From positions 7,501-71,500 of the forward strand of contig NZ_JACZCS010000005.1 of the NCBI RefSeq assembly GCF_014904745.1: 64,000 nt of DNA, in the 5' to 3' direction. The translations under genes and the position numbers were made by a program. Numbering within the stretch: the stretch's first letter is position 1; every line of letters begins with the position of its first letter. The notes under the pieces are model-generated. The model searched no databases and was not told where the DNA came from. It saw only the letters and a list, made by a program, of their open reading frames with translations. The DNA comes from Oricola nitratireducens. Its GTDB lineage: Bacteria > Pseudomonadota > Alphaproteobacteria > Rhizobiales > Rhizobiaceae. Shown in pieces: positions 27,427-36,144 of this stretch.

Positions 27427-28779
27427 TCAGGCGGCCGCAAATCCGTCGTCGAGCGCCGACACGATCTTCGCGACATCGTCCGCCGTGAGAACCAGCGGCG
27501 GCGACATGATGATGTTGGGGCCGGAGACCCGCACCATCACGCCGGCCCGGTAGGTCGCCTCGTAGATCTTGCCGATGGTCGCCTTGTCGATCGGCGTCTT
27601 GGCGGCGCGGTCGGAAACGAGTTCCAGCGCGCACATCAGGCCATGGCCGCCGCGCACATCGCCGATCAGGTCATGTTTTTCGGCGAGGCCGTTCAGGCCG
27701 GCGAAGAGTTCCGCGCCGCGCGCCGCGGCATTCTCGTTGACCTTCAGCCTTTCGGTTTCCTTAAGGCAGGCGATCGCGGCCGCGGCGCCGACCGGGTGGC
27801 CCGAATAGGTGTAGCCATGACCGATGGCGGCGCGTCCCGTCGTGTCGGATTCGAAGACCTCGACCACCTTGTCGGAGAGCAAGACGGCGCCGAACGGAAA
27901 GTAGCCGTTGGTGATCGCCTTGGCCGTCGACATCATGTCGGGCTTGACGCCCCAGAGGCGCGAGCCGGTCCAACCGCCGGTGCGGCCAAAGGCGGTGATG
28001 ACCTCGTCGGCGATGAGCAGGATGCCGTTCCTGTCACAGATCTCGCGTACCATCGGCATGAAGCTTTCGTGCGGCGGGATGACGCCGCCGGCGCCGAGAA
28101 TGGGCTCCATGATGAAGGCGGCTATGGTGCCCGCACCCTGGAAGGCGATCTCGTCCTCCAGCGCGGAGGCGCAGAGCCGGGCCAGTTTCGCAGGATCGGT
28201 CTCGTTGAACGGATTGTGATAGGTATAGGGTGCCGGGATGTGGAAGCAGCCCGGCAGCAGCGGTTCGTACTGGGTCCGGAAATTGGCGTTGCCGTTGACG
28301 CTGGCGCCGCCGAAATGGGTGCCGTGATAACCCTTCTTCAGGCTCAGAAACTTCACCCGTCCGGCCTCGCCGCGCACCTTGTGGTACTGGCGGGCAAGGC
28401 GGAGCGCGGTCTCGACGCTGTCGGATCCGCCCGACGTGAAGAAGGCGCGGGTCAGGCCGTCCGGCGCGAAGAAATCGCGCAGCATCCAGCTCAGCTCGAT
28501 GACGGCATCGTTCGAGGTGCCGCGGAAGGTCGAATAATAGGGAAGGCTGTCGAGCTGTGCGGCGATCGCCTCCTTGATCGGCTGGCAGGAGAAGCCGAGA
28601 TTGACGTTCCAGAGACCGCCGACCGCGTCGAGCGCTTCGTGACCGTCGACATCGCGGATGCGCACGCCTTCGGCGCCGGTGATGATCTTCGGCGGATTGG
28701 CGAGGCTGTCGGCGGGGTGCGCCATCGGGTGCCACATGTGGCGGGCGTTGTTTTCCTTCAGAAAATTGGAATCTTTCAT
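27427..28779 (-). CDS. class III (omega) aminotransferase
   Basis: A 450-residue PLP aminotransferase of class III. The PLP lysine is Lys287 in STAKAITNGYFP and Asp258 in LIADEVITAFGR pairs with the cofactor. FTSGGSDSVETALRLAR is the phosphate-binding region. The starting sequence NARHMWHPM is typical of omega-amino acid:pyruvate transaminases. It should move amino groups from a terminal amine or omega-amino acid to pyruvate or 2-oxoglutarate. It starts with ATGA over the end of the HAD gene and is last in the iclR-HAD-aminotransferase operon. It is convergent to the ferredoxin gene. Confidence 0.9.
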   Translation of the reverse strand: MKDSNFLKENNARHMWHPMAHPADSLANPPKIITGAEGVRIRDVDGHEALDAVGGLWNVNLGFSCQPIKEAIAAQLDSLPYYSTFRGTSNDAVIELSWMLRDFFAPDGLTRAFFTSGGSDSVETALRLARQYHKVRGEAGRVKFLSLKKGYHGTHFGGASVNGNANFRTQYEPLLPGCFHIPAPYTYHNPFNETDPAKLARLCASALEDEIAFQGAGTIAAFIMEPILGAGGVIPPHESFMPMVREICDRNGILLIADEVITAFGRTGGWTGSRLWGVKPDMMSTAKAITNGYFPFGAVLLSDKVVEVFESDTTGRAAIGHGYTYSGHPVGAAAAIACLKETERLKVNENAAARGAELFAGLNGLAEKHDLIGDVRGGHGLMCALELVSDRAAKTPIDKATIGKIYEATYRAGVMVRVSGPNIIMSPPLVLTADDVAKIVSALDDGFAAA

Positions 28780-29438
28780 GTCATTCTCCCATCGGCGAGT
28801 TCCAGCAGTGACAGCGCTTCGGCATAGCTTTCGCGCGGCTGGCGAACGTTGAAGTGAACGGTTTGGAGCCCGACGGCGCGCGCACCCTCGATGTTGCGCA
28901 TCTGGTCGTCGACGAAGACGCAGTCGCCCGCCGGCAGGCCGAGTTGGTCGAGGCAGGCCTGGTAGGCGCGCGGATCGGGCTTCAGGATCCCGGTGTAGGT
29001 CGCGTCGACGACGACGTCGAAGCCGTCGAGAAACGGCAGCTTGTCGCGGAAATCCTCGCCGTAGAACAGGTCGAGTTCGTTCGAGAGTATGGCGAGTTTC
29101 ACGCCCGCCTTCCTTGCCGTGTCCAGCGCAGCGCGAAATTCGGGCCGGATGACCGCATCGGGATCGCCGCCTCTGGCGGCGCGAACGAACTCCGACATTT
29201 GCGTCCAGTTCTTGCCGAGCAATGCGCCGGTCTCTCTCGTGCGCTGCAGCCAGTAATCGCGTTCGGAGATGCGGTCCGCCTGCATGTCGCGCCAGAGCGG
29301 GTCGTTGTCCGGGTCGAACGGACCGCGCCATTGCAGCGTGCCGGCGGGCAGGCCAAGCGCGGCCTCGGTCATGTCATGCGTCTCGAACAGGGTGCGCGTG
29401 ACGACGCCGCCGAAATCGAGGATCAAGGCCTTCGTCAT
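28776..29438 (-). CDS. HAD-superfamily hydrolase
   Basis: A 220-residue HAD phosphatase-fold protein. Motif I is altered. The stretch LILDFGGVV has the first Asp, but the usual second Asp (DxD) is Gly, so a phosphatase role is doubtful; dehalogenase-type HADs also have only one Asp. Motif II is LAILSNE, with Lys in GILKPDPRAYQ, and motif IV is FVDDQMRNIEGA. The ATG at 29438 overlaps the iclR stop. The substrate is unknown. Confidence 0.82.
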   Translation of the reverse strand: MTKALILDFGGVVTRTLFETHDMTEAALGLPAGTLQWRGPFDPDNDPLWRDMQADRISERDYWLQRTRETGALLGKNWTQMSEFVRAARGGDPDAVIRPEFRAALDTARKAGVKLAILSNELDLFYGEDFRDKLPFLDGFDVVVDATYTGILKPDPRAYQACLDQLGLPAGDCVFVDDQMRNIEGARAVGLQTVHFNVRQPRESYAEALSLLELADGRMT

Positions 29439-30214
29439 GCGGCGGCCGCCTGCGGGAAGCATTCGGGAACGAAGCCGCCAATCGCCCGTGTCAATTCGAT
29501 CGCGCCGGACAGGACGGCGCGGCGAATGATCTCGATACGATCCGGGGTCACGCGCGACACCGGCGCGGCGACGGCGATGGCGCCGATCGGCGCGCCGTCG
29601 GAATTGAATACCGGCGCGGCGTGGGAGTGCACTTCGGCCTCGAACCCACCCACCGATTCGGCAATGCCGGCTTCGCGGATCGGCGCGAGCAAGGCGCGGA
29701 TCGCGTCGGGATCGGTCACCGTGTCCGGCGTATGCCTGGTCAGCGGCCGCGCCAGAACGGCGTCGATGAAATCGTCCGGCGAGAAGGCGAGCACCGCCAG
29801 TCCGGACCCCGTGGCGTGAAGCGACAGCGTTTCGGCGTCCTCCATCATCACGCGCGTCGCATGTTTCGGCGAATAGACATGCGCAAGGGCATTCAACTGC
29901 ATGCCGCGGACAATGCTGACATGCGCGGTTTCGTGCGTCTCGCCGGCAAGGCGTTCGAGAATGCCGCGCGACGCGGTAGTCAGCGGAACGGCGGCTTCGC
30001 GGAGCCTGGCAAGGCGGAGAACTTCGGCGCCGAGGCGGTAGGATCGGTCGGTTCCGGCCTGTTCGATGAAGCCGCTCTCCTGCAATTCGCTCAGCAGGCG
30101 GTAGGCTGTCGCCTTGTTGATCCCGGCCAGCCGCGCCATCTCGCTCAGCCCGATCTCCGTTCGCGACTGATTGAAATTCGACAACAAAGACAATGCTTTA
30201 GACACGGTTCCCAT
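29435..30214 (-). CDS. IclR-family transcriptional regulator
   Basis: A 259-residue IclR regulator. The helix-turn-helix covers about residues 20-60, with GLSEMARLAGINKATAYRLLSELQESGFI. The GAF-like effector domain contains LHATGSGLAVLA and the C-terminal IGAIAVAAPVSR. It is the first gene of a three-gene minus-strand operon and is divergent from the tctC transporter operon. The inverted repeats at 30324-30349 in the gap are its likely operator. It may sense the compound taken up by the Tct system. Confidence 0.92.
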   Translation of the reverse strand: MGTVSKALSLLSNFNQSRTEIGLSEMARLAGINKATAYRLLSELQESGFIEQAGTDRSYRLGAEVLRLARLREAAVPLTTASRGILERLAGETHETAHVSIVRGMQLNALAHVYSPKHATRVMMEDAETLSLHATGSGLAVLAFSPDDFIDAVLARPLTRHTPDTVTDPDAIRALLAPIREAGIAESVGGFEAEVHSHAAPVFNSDGAPIGAIAVAAPVSRVTPDRIEIIRRAVLSGAIELTRAIGGFVPECFPQAAAA

Positions 30215-30323
30215 TCGGGATTTCCCCTGGTCCTGGACAGTGTTCTTGACCGCAGGAAAGGAATCTGCAGGCGCTTTTCCAAACTCCTTGACAGAGGAAG
30301 AAGTTGAATGTCAATCTATTTTA

Positions 30324-30349
30324 GAACCAATGGTTCACTATATGAACCA
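30324..30349. promoter_or_regulatory. overlapping inverted repeats, probable IclR operator
   Basis: GAACC-AAT-GGTTC at 30324-30336 and TGGTTCA-CTATA-TGAACCA at 30331-30349 share the GGTTC half. Three GGTTC half-sites lie within 26 bases, about 20 bases before the tctC start. Placement between iclR and tctC suggests IclR binding and control of both directions. Confidence 0.65.
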
Positions 30350-30367
30350 ACTATAGGGAGATAGCTT

Positions 30368-31312
30368 GTGTTCAAATCCAACATCCTGAAGGGTGCCCTG
30401 GCGGGCGTCATGATGCTGCTCGGTACTGCCGCGCATGCCGAGTATCCCGAAAAACCCGTGAACTTCATCGTGCCGTGGCCTCCGGGCGATCTCGAGGATG
30501 TTCTGACGCGCATGATCGCCGAAGATTTCCAGGCCAAGTACGGCGTTGCGGCAGCGGTCGTGAACAAGCCCGGCGGCGGCGGCGGTCCGTTCCCGGGGGC
30601 GATCGACGTCGCCACGGCTCCGCCGGACGGCTACACGATCGGCTCCTTCGTGATCGGTGTGCCGGTCGTTGGCCACACGATCGGCATTCCGGAACTGACG
30701 CCGGAAAAATTCGATCCGCTCGGCATTTTCCTGACCTATCCTTTCGTCATCGCGACCAGCGCCGACGCGCCCTATTCCTCGATGGAGGAACTGGCGGCTT
30801 ACGCGAAGGATCACGATGTCGCGCTCGGCCATTTCGGCGATGTGCTGACGCCGACGCAGGTGACCAAGGCCTATGCGAAGAACGCCGGCTTCGAGTGGGG
30901 CTCCGATGCCGCCTTCGACGCGCTCGACTGCAACACGCTCGCCTCGGGCGATGCGGACGTCATCAACACGACGCTGCAGCTGATCCTGCCCTGCCTCGAC
31001 AAGGTCAAGGTGCTGACCTCGATCACCGATACGCGCATTCCGCTCATCCCGGATACGCCGACGATCGGCGAACTCGATCCGTCCCTCAATATCGCATTGT
31101 GGAACGGCCTGTTCGTCACCAAGGAGACGCCGCAGGACGTTCGCGACAAGATCATCGCCGTCGCATCCAAGACGGTGATGAGCGACCGCGCGCAGGCCGT
31201 CGGCAAGGAGACGGGCGCGCTGATCTATTGGCAAAACGCCGAGGAAAGCGCGGCTCGTATCAAGAAGGATATCGAGACCGTCGACCGCATCGGCAAATTG
31301 CTGCAGCAATGA
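30368..31312 (+). CDS. tctC: tripartite tricarboxylate transporter substrate-binding protein TctC (Bug family)
   Basis: A 314-residue periplasmic binding protein. The Sec signal peptide covers roughly residues 1-24 (hydrophobic LAGVMMLLGTAAHA, cleavage after HA). The mature part opens YPEKPVNFIVPWPPG, as Bug proteins do, with VVNKPGGGGGPFPGAI forming the carboxylate-binding loop. Start is GTG at 30368. It captures a carboxylated substrate for the TctBA permease. A terminator hairpin directly after the gene would give more binding protein than permease. Confidence 0.92.
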   Translation: MFKSNILKGALAGVMMLLGTAAHAEYPEKPVNFIVPWPPGDLEDVLTRMIAEDFQAKYGVAAAVVNKPGGGGGPFPGAIDVATAPPDGYTIGSFVIGVPVVGHTIGIPELTPEKFDPLGIFLTYPFVIATSADAPYSSMEELAAYAKDHDVALGHFGDVLTPTQVTKAYAKNAGFEWGSDAAFDALDCNTLASGDADVINTTLQLILPCLDKVKVLTSITDTRIPLIPDTPTIGELDPSLNIALWNGLFVTKETPQDVRDKIIAVASKTVMSDRAQAVGKETGALIYWQNAEESAARIKKDIETVDRIGKLLQQ

Positions 31313-31320
31313 TGGTTATC

Positions 31321-31349
31321 GGGCCCGGCATATCCGGGCCCGTTCTTTT
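31321..31349 (+). terminator. attenuating terminator between tctC and tctB
   Basis: GGGCCCGG (31321-31328) pairs perfectly with CCGGGCCC (31334-31341), followed by GTTCTTTT. It probably ends most transcripts after tctC, a usual way to over-express binding proteins relative to membrane subunits. Confidence 0.75.
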
Positions 31350-31364
31350 CCAGAGCAAGCCAAA

Positions 31365-31895
31365 GTGACGACCGAGCGCGAGCGCCGATTTCCGGGACCG
31401 AGACGGGGGCAACTGATCTTTGCCGTCGTCTTCGTTCTGTTTTCCGCCTTCCTGTTGTCGCAGGTGCCGAGCGAAACCCGCTGGGTCGCGAAGACGGGGT
31501 TCTTCGCCCAGCCGCGTTTCTGGCCGGCAACCGGGATCGGCGCAATGTTCGTGCTCGGCGCCCTCTACCTGATCAAGCTGCCATGGCACCGCTTCCAGGC
31601 GGCCGACTGGATCGAGGCGCGCAAATGGGCGTCGGCGCTCGAATACGCCGCCTGGTTCATGGGTTACGTCTTCGTCGTCCCGATTGTCGGCTACCTGCCG
31701 ACGACCATGGTCTTCGTGCCGGCGCTTGCCTGGCGGCTCGGATACCGGAGCCGCAAGATGATCCTGATAAGCATCGCCTTCGCGATCGTGACCGTGATCA
31801 TCTTCAAGAGCTTTCTCTCGGTCAAAATCCCCGGCGGCATGCTCTACGAATACCTTCCCGGCGCGATCCGCAGCTTCTTCATCCTGAACCTCTGA
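31365..31895 (+). CDS. tctB: tripartite tricarboxylate transporter small subunit TctB
   Basis: A 176-residue membrane protein of the TctB family. About four hydrophobic segments are visible (QLIFAVVFVLFSAFLL, PATGIGAMFVLGALYLI, AWFMGYVFVVPIVGYLP, ILISIAFAIVTVIIFKSF). TctB is the small permease subunit that partners TctA. The start is GTG at 31365. The gene ends 7 bases before tctA. Confidence 0.85.
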   Translation: MTTERERRFPGPRRGQLIFAVVFVLFSAFLLSQVPSETRWVAKTGFFAQPRFWPATGIGAMFVLGALYLIKLPWHRFQAADWIEARKWASALEYAAWFMGYVFVVPIVGYLPTTMVFVPALAWRLGYRSRKMILISIAFAIVTVIIFKSFLSVKIPGGMLYEYLPGAIRSFFILNL

Positions 31896-31902
31896 AGGCA
31901 CC

Positions 31903-33522
31903 ATGGACCTGTTTCTTTCGAGTGTCGAAATTCTGGCCCGCTGGGACGTCGTGCTGGCGCTGCTGGTCGGGTCCGTCGGCGGTGTGCTGATCGGCGCCAT
32001 TCCGGGCGTCGGTCCGGCCGTCGCGATCGCGATCCTTCTGCCGGCAACCTTTTCGATGCAGCCGATCGTCGGCCTGACGGTGCTTCTCGGGATCTACGGC
32101 TCGTCGATGTATGGCGGGTCGATCCCGGCGGTGCTGATCAATACGCCGGGCACCGCGGTCAATGCGCTGACCACCTATGACGGGTATCCGATGACGGTGC
32201 GCGGCGAGCCGCGGCGAGCGCTCTCGCTCGCCTATTCGGCGTCGTTCTTCGGCGGCATCTTCTCGGTGATCTGCCTGATCCTTTTCGCGCCGGTGCTCGC
32301 CAAGGTCGCGCCGCTGTTCGGCAGCCGGGAAATCTTTCTCGCCGCACTTCTCGGCATCATTCTTGTCATCGTCGCGCATCGCGGCCAGAGCCTGATCGCC
32401 GGATCGCTGGCGGCGTTCGGCATCTTCATCCAGACCATCGGGCTGGAGCCGGTCAAATATTCCAAGCGCTTCACCTTCGACCAGGCATTTCTGTCCGGCG
32501 GCATCGACCTGATCGTGGTCGTGCTCGGCCTGTTCGCGCTCAGCCAGGCCTTCGTGCTGCTGACGAGCGACGACGAGAAAATCCGCATCACGCGCCTGCG
32601 CGGCGGGCTGTTCCAGGGATTGCGGGAATTGTCGCGGCATCCCCGTGTGGCGACGGTTTCGGCCACCTTCGGGGTGCTGATGGGCATGATCCCCGGCGTC
32701 GGGGAATTCACGGCGCAGTTTCTCTCATACACCTATGCGCAGAAGACCTCGAAGCGGCCGCAGGATTTCGGCCACGGCTCCTCTGAAGGCCTGATCGCGT
32801 CCGAGACCGCCAACAACGCGGTTCCCGCCGCCGCGATGGTGCCGCTTCTGGCGCTCGGCATTCCCGGCGAGGCGCTGACGGCGATGATGCTGTCGGTGTT
32901 CTACGTGCACAATGTCGTGCCCGGCCCGGCGCTGTTCCAGAAACACATGGACTTCATCATCGCGCTTTACCTGGCGCTCCTGATCCTGAACGTGCTGGTG
33001 CTGCTGTTCCTGCTGGTCGCGACGCGGCCGCTGATCAGCGTGGTGAAGATCCCGAACAAGTTCCTCGGCATCACCGTCCTGACGCTGTCCTTCGTGGGCG
33101 TCTATTCGCTGCGCAACTCGGTGACCGACTGCATCATCGCCGCGATATTCGGGATAGTGGGCTACATACTCAAACGCCTGTCGCTGCCCATAGTGCCGAT
33201 CATTCTCGGCATGGTGCTCGGCAACATCATGGAAGTGAAATTGCGCGCGGGCATGGCCCGGGTGAACGAGCCGTTCGACTTCATCGACCGGCCGGTGGCG
33301 ATGATCCTTTTCCTGGTGATCGTCGGCGTGCTGGTCATTCACGTGAGGCAAGTCTGGCTCGACCGCAAAGCGCTGAAGGAGGCCGAATGGCAGACCAAGT
33401 TCAGATCGACGCGCTTCGGCGCATTCCTGTCCCGCCGCAGAAACTCCTTGTTGAGGGCGCGTGGCAGGAAGGTGAAGGCGCGCCACTCGACGTCATATCG
33501 CCGATCGACGGATCGCAGCTGA
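31903..33522 (+). CDS. tctA: tripartite tricarboxylate transporter large subunit TctA, with a read-through tail
   Basis: The main permease subunit, with about 12 membrane segments and the conserved IPGVGPAVAIAILLP and MIPGVGEFTAQFLSY glycine-rich motifs in the two halves. At 539 residues it is longer than the usual roughly 500. The last 44 residues are Arg/Ser-rich and overlap the start of the aldehyde dehydrogenase gene by 136 bases. At 33387 the downstream ATG is followed by G. If that base were A, tctA would end there (TGA in an ATGA overlap) after 495 residues. Loss of the original stop by one substitution is therefore likely. Confidence 0.9.
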   Translation: MDLFLSSVEILARWDVVLALLVGSVGGVLIGAIPGVGPAVAIAILLPATFSMQPIVGLTVLLGIYGSSMYGGSIPAVLINTPGTAVNALTTYDGYPMTVRGEPRRALSLAYSASFFGGIFSVICLILFAPVLAKVAPLFGSREIFLAALLGIILVIVAHRGQSLIAGSLAAFGIFIQTIGLEPVKYSKRFTFDQAFLSGGIDLIVVVLGLFALSQAFVLLTSDDEKIRITRLRGGLFQGLRELSRHPRVATVSATFGVLMGMIPGVGEFTAQFLSYTYAQKTSKRPQDFGHGSSEGLIASETANNAVPAAAMVPLLALGIPGEALTAMMLSVFYVHNVVPGPALFQKHMDFIIALYLALLILNVLVLLFLLVATRPLISVVKIPNKFLGITVLTLSFVGVYSLRNSVTDCIIAAIFGIVGYILKRLSLPIVPIILGMVLGNIMEVKLRAGMARVNEPFDFIDRPVAMILFLVIVGVLVIHVRQVWLDRKALKEAEWQTKFRSTRFGAFLSRRRNSLLRARGRKVKARHSTSYRRSTDRS

Positions 33523-34871
33523 CGACCATCGCGGACGCCACGTCCGCCGAGGTCGATCATGCGGTCGCGTCCGCGCGGGCGGCGTTCGAGGACAGGCGCT
33601 GGTGCGGCCAGCCGCCGGCGGCGCGCAAAAAAGTCATGCTCAAATGGGCGGAGCTGATCGAGCGCGAGGCGCTCGCGCTGACGGTTCTCGGCGTGCGCGA
33701 CAACGGCACCGAATTTTCCATGGCGTTCAAGGCCGAGGCCGGATCGGCGGCGGCGACGATCCGCTACTACGGCGAGGCCATCGACAAGCTCTATGGCGAG
33801 ATCGCGCCGACGGCGGACACGCATCTGGGTCTCATCCATCGCGAGCCGGTCGGCGTCGTCGGCGCCATCGTGCCGTGGAATTTCCCGCTGATGATCGGCG
33901 CCTGGAAGCTCGGACCGGCGATCGCGGCGGGCAATTCGGTGGTTCTGAAACCGGCCGAAACCGCGTCGCTTTCGCTGCTGCGGCTGGCGGAACTCGCGCT
34001 CGAAGCCGGGCTACCGAAAGGCGTGCTGAATGTCGTCACGGGCCGGGGGCAGGTCGCCGGCGAAGCGCTGGCGCTGTCGATGGATGTCGACGTGCTGGTG
34101 TTCACCGGGTCGGGCGGGGTCGGGCGGCGGCTGCTCGAATATTCGGCGCGGTCCAACCTGAAACGCGTCTATCTGGAGCTTGGCGGCAAGTCGCCGTCGA
34201 TCGTCTTCGACGACGCCAAGGACATCGCCCAGGCCGCCAAGGTCACGGTCAACGGCATGTTTCGCAATTCCGGTCAGGTCTGCGTCGCGTGCACGCGGCT
34301 GCTGGTGCAGCGCGGCGTGCATGACGAGTTTGTCGCCGAACTGGCGAAGCAGGCCGCGGCATTGAAGGTCGGCGATCCGCTCGACCAGACGTCGCAGATC
34401 GGCGCGATCAACAGCCTGCGGCAACTCGAACAGAGCCTCGGCTTCGTCGAGACGGCACAGAAGGAAGGCGCGTCGCTCTACCGGGGCGGCAACCGCATCC
34501 TGGAGGAGACCGGCGGCTACTACATGGAGCCGACGATCTTCACCGGCGTCGGCGCGACCGATACGCTGGCGCAGAAGGAAGTGTTCGGGCCGGTGCTCGC
34601 CGTCACCCCGTTCGAGGACGAGGCGGAAGCGGTCGCCATCGCGAACGGAACGGAATACGGCCTGTCGTCCGGCGTCTGGACCAGCGACCTGTCGCGCGCC
34701 CACCGGATGATCCGCGCCGTGCGCGCAGGGGTCGTGCATGTCAACACCTATGGCGGGTCGGACCTGACGGTGCCGCTCGGCGGCGTCAGGCAGTCGGGCA
34801 ACGGGCACGACAAGTCGCTGCACGCCTTCGACAAATATCTCGACCTGAAGACCGCTTGGATCCAGTTGTGA
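33387..34871 (+). CDS. aldehyde dehydrogenase, gamma-glutamyl-aminobutyraldehyde (PuuC)-like
   Basis: A 494-residue NAD(P)-dependent aldehyde dehydrogenase. The general base is Glu264 in LELGGKSP and the nucleophile is Cys299 in NSGQVCVACTR. PWNFPLMIGAWKLGPAIAAGN and GSGGVGRR are the cofactor-binding stretches. The C-terminal SGNGHDKSLHAFDKYLDLKT resembles the PuuC/AldH group that oxidises gamma-glutamylated or free aminoaldehydes. AAGGAGG lies just before the ATG. It follows the Tct transporter, so it probably oxidises an aldehyde derived from the imported compound. It could also serve the P450/ligase module. Confidence 0.85.
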   Translation: MADQVQIDALRRIPVPPQKLLVEGAWQEGEGAPLDVISPIDGSQLTTIADATSAEVDHAVASARAAFEDRRWCGQPPAARKKVMLKWAELIEREALALTVLGVRDNGTEFSMAFKAEAGSAAATIRYYGEAIDKLYGEIAPTADTHLGLIHREPVGVVGAIVPWNFPLMIGAWKLGPAIAAGNSVVLKPAETASLSLLRLAELALEAGLPKGVLNVVTGRGQVAGEALALSMDVDVLVFTGSGGVGRRLLEYSARSNLKRVYLELGGKSPSIVFDDAKDIAQAAKVTVNGMFRNSGQVCVACTRLLVQRGVHDEFVAELAKQAAALKVGDPLDQTSQIGAINSLRQLEQSLGFVETAQKEGASLYRGGNRILEETGGYYMEPTIFTGVGATDTLAQKEVFGPVLAVTPFEDEAEAVAIANGTEYGLSSGVWTSDLSRAHRMIRAVRAGVVHVNTYGGSDLTVPLGGVRQSGNGHDKSLHAFDKYLDLKTAWIQL

Positions 34872-34881
34872 GGAAGACGCA

Positions 34882-36129
34882 ATGAGCGACAAGACGATCC
34901 TCGTCATCGGGACCTACGACACCAAGAACGATGAACTCTCCTACATGGCGGAGTGTATCGCGAGGCAGGACGGCCGCGTGGTGACGATGGATGTCAGCGT
35001 GCTCGGCGACCCGGCCGTGCCGACCGACTATTCCAAGCACGACGTCGCGGCCGAAGGCGGCAGCTCGATCCGGGCTGCGATCGACTCGGGCGACGAGAAC
35101 CACGCGATGCAGATCATGGCGAACGGCGCGGCGGCGCTGACCGCGCGGCTCCACCGCGAGGGCGTCTTCGACGGAATGATCGTGCTCGGTGGCACGATGG
35201 GCACGGATCTGGCGCTCGACGTCGCGGCGGCGCTGCCGCTGGGCGTGCCGAAATATGTCGTCTCGACCGTCTCCTTCTCGCCGCTGCTCCCGGCGGAACG
35301 GCTTGCGCCGGACATCCAGATGATCCTGTGGGCCGGCGGCCTCTACGGTCTCAATTCGGTGTGCAAGTCGTCGCTCAGCCAGGCGGCGGGCGCGGTGCTT
35401 GGCGCGGCGCGGGCGGTGGAGCCGCCGGTGCGCGACCGTCCGCTGATCGGCATGACGTCGTTCGGCAAGACCGTGCTGCGTTACATGGTGACACTCAAAC
35501 CGGAACTGGAAAAACGCGGTTTCGAGGTCGCGGTGTTCCACGCCACCGGCATGGGCGGGCGGGCCTTCGAGGCGCTGGCCGCCGAAGGGGCGTTCGCCTG
35601 CGTGTTCGATTTCGCCACGCAGGAGGTCGGCAATCACATGATGGGCGGGCTGTCGGCGGGCGCCGACCGGCTGACCAACGCCGGAAAGGCCGGCATCCCG
35701 CAGCTCGTCGCGCCGGGCTGCATAGACCTGATCGATTTCGTCGGCTGGCAGCCGTTGCCGGAGCGCTTCAGGAACACGCCCTCGCATGCGCATAACCGGT
35801 TACTGACATCGATTGTCCTGGAGCCGGACCAGCGCCGTGAGGTGGCGCGCGAATTGTGCAAGCAAATGGGAAGCGCGACCGCGCCGGTCGAGTTCCTGCT
35901 GCCGAAAGGCGGGTGCCACGAATGGGACCGGCCGGGCGCCGACCTGCATGATCCGGAGGGCCTGGCGGCGTTCTGCGACGAGATGGAAAAAGCGCGCCCG
36001 GCGAATGTTTCGCTGCGGGCACTGGATTGCCACATCAACGATGCGGAATTCTGCGAGACGGCGCTGGCGATCTTCGACGACTGGGTCGCGCGCGGAATCG
36101 TGAAGAAGCCGGGCCAGGCGCAGGCCTGA
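34882..36129 (+). CDS. Tm-1-like ATP-binding / UPF0261 family protein
   Basis: A 415-residue UPF0261 protein, the bacterial counterpart of the N-terminal part of the plant Tm-1 protein. It starts VIGTYDTKNDELSYMAE. GMIVLGGTMGTDLALDVAAALPLGVPK and GMTSFGKTVLRYM are characteristic, as is the second-domain FDFATQEVGNHMMGG. In many bacteria it pairs with a TIM-barrel partner, which is missing here. It comes 10 bases after the aldehyde dehydrogenase and is last in the tct operon. Its biochemical function is not established. Confidence 0.88.
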   Translation: MSDKTILVIGTYDTKNDELSYMAECIARQDGRVVTMDVSVLGDPAVPTDYSKHDVAAEGGSSIRAAIDSGDENHAMQIMANGAAALTARLHREGVFDGMIVLGGTMGTDLALDVAAALPLGVPKYVVSTVSFSPLLPAERLAPDIQMILWAGGLYGLNSVCKSSLSQAAGAVLGAARAVEPPVRDRPLIGMTSFGKTVLRYMVTLKPELEKRGFEVAVFHATGMGGRAFEALAAEGAFACVFDFATQEVGNHMMGGLSAGADRLTNAGKAGIPQLVAPGCIDLIDFVGWQPLPERFRNTPSHAHNRLLTSIVLEPDQRREVARELCKQMGSATAPVEFLLPKGGCHEWDRPGADLHDPEGLAAFCDEMEKARPANVSLRALDCHINDAEFCETALAIFDDWVARGIVKKPGQAQA

Positions 36130-36144
36130 CCCGGTGGATAAAAC

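Noticed and set aside
25575-27476. A 633-codon frame on the minus strand opposite the ligase and ferredoxin.
   Set aside because: The plus-strand genes carry complete motifs, and the antisense frame shows shadow composition.
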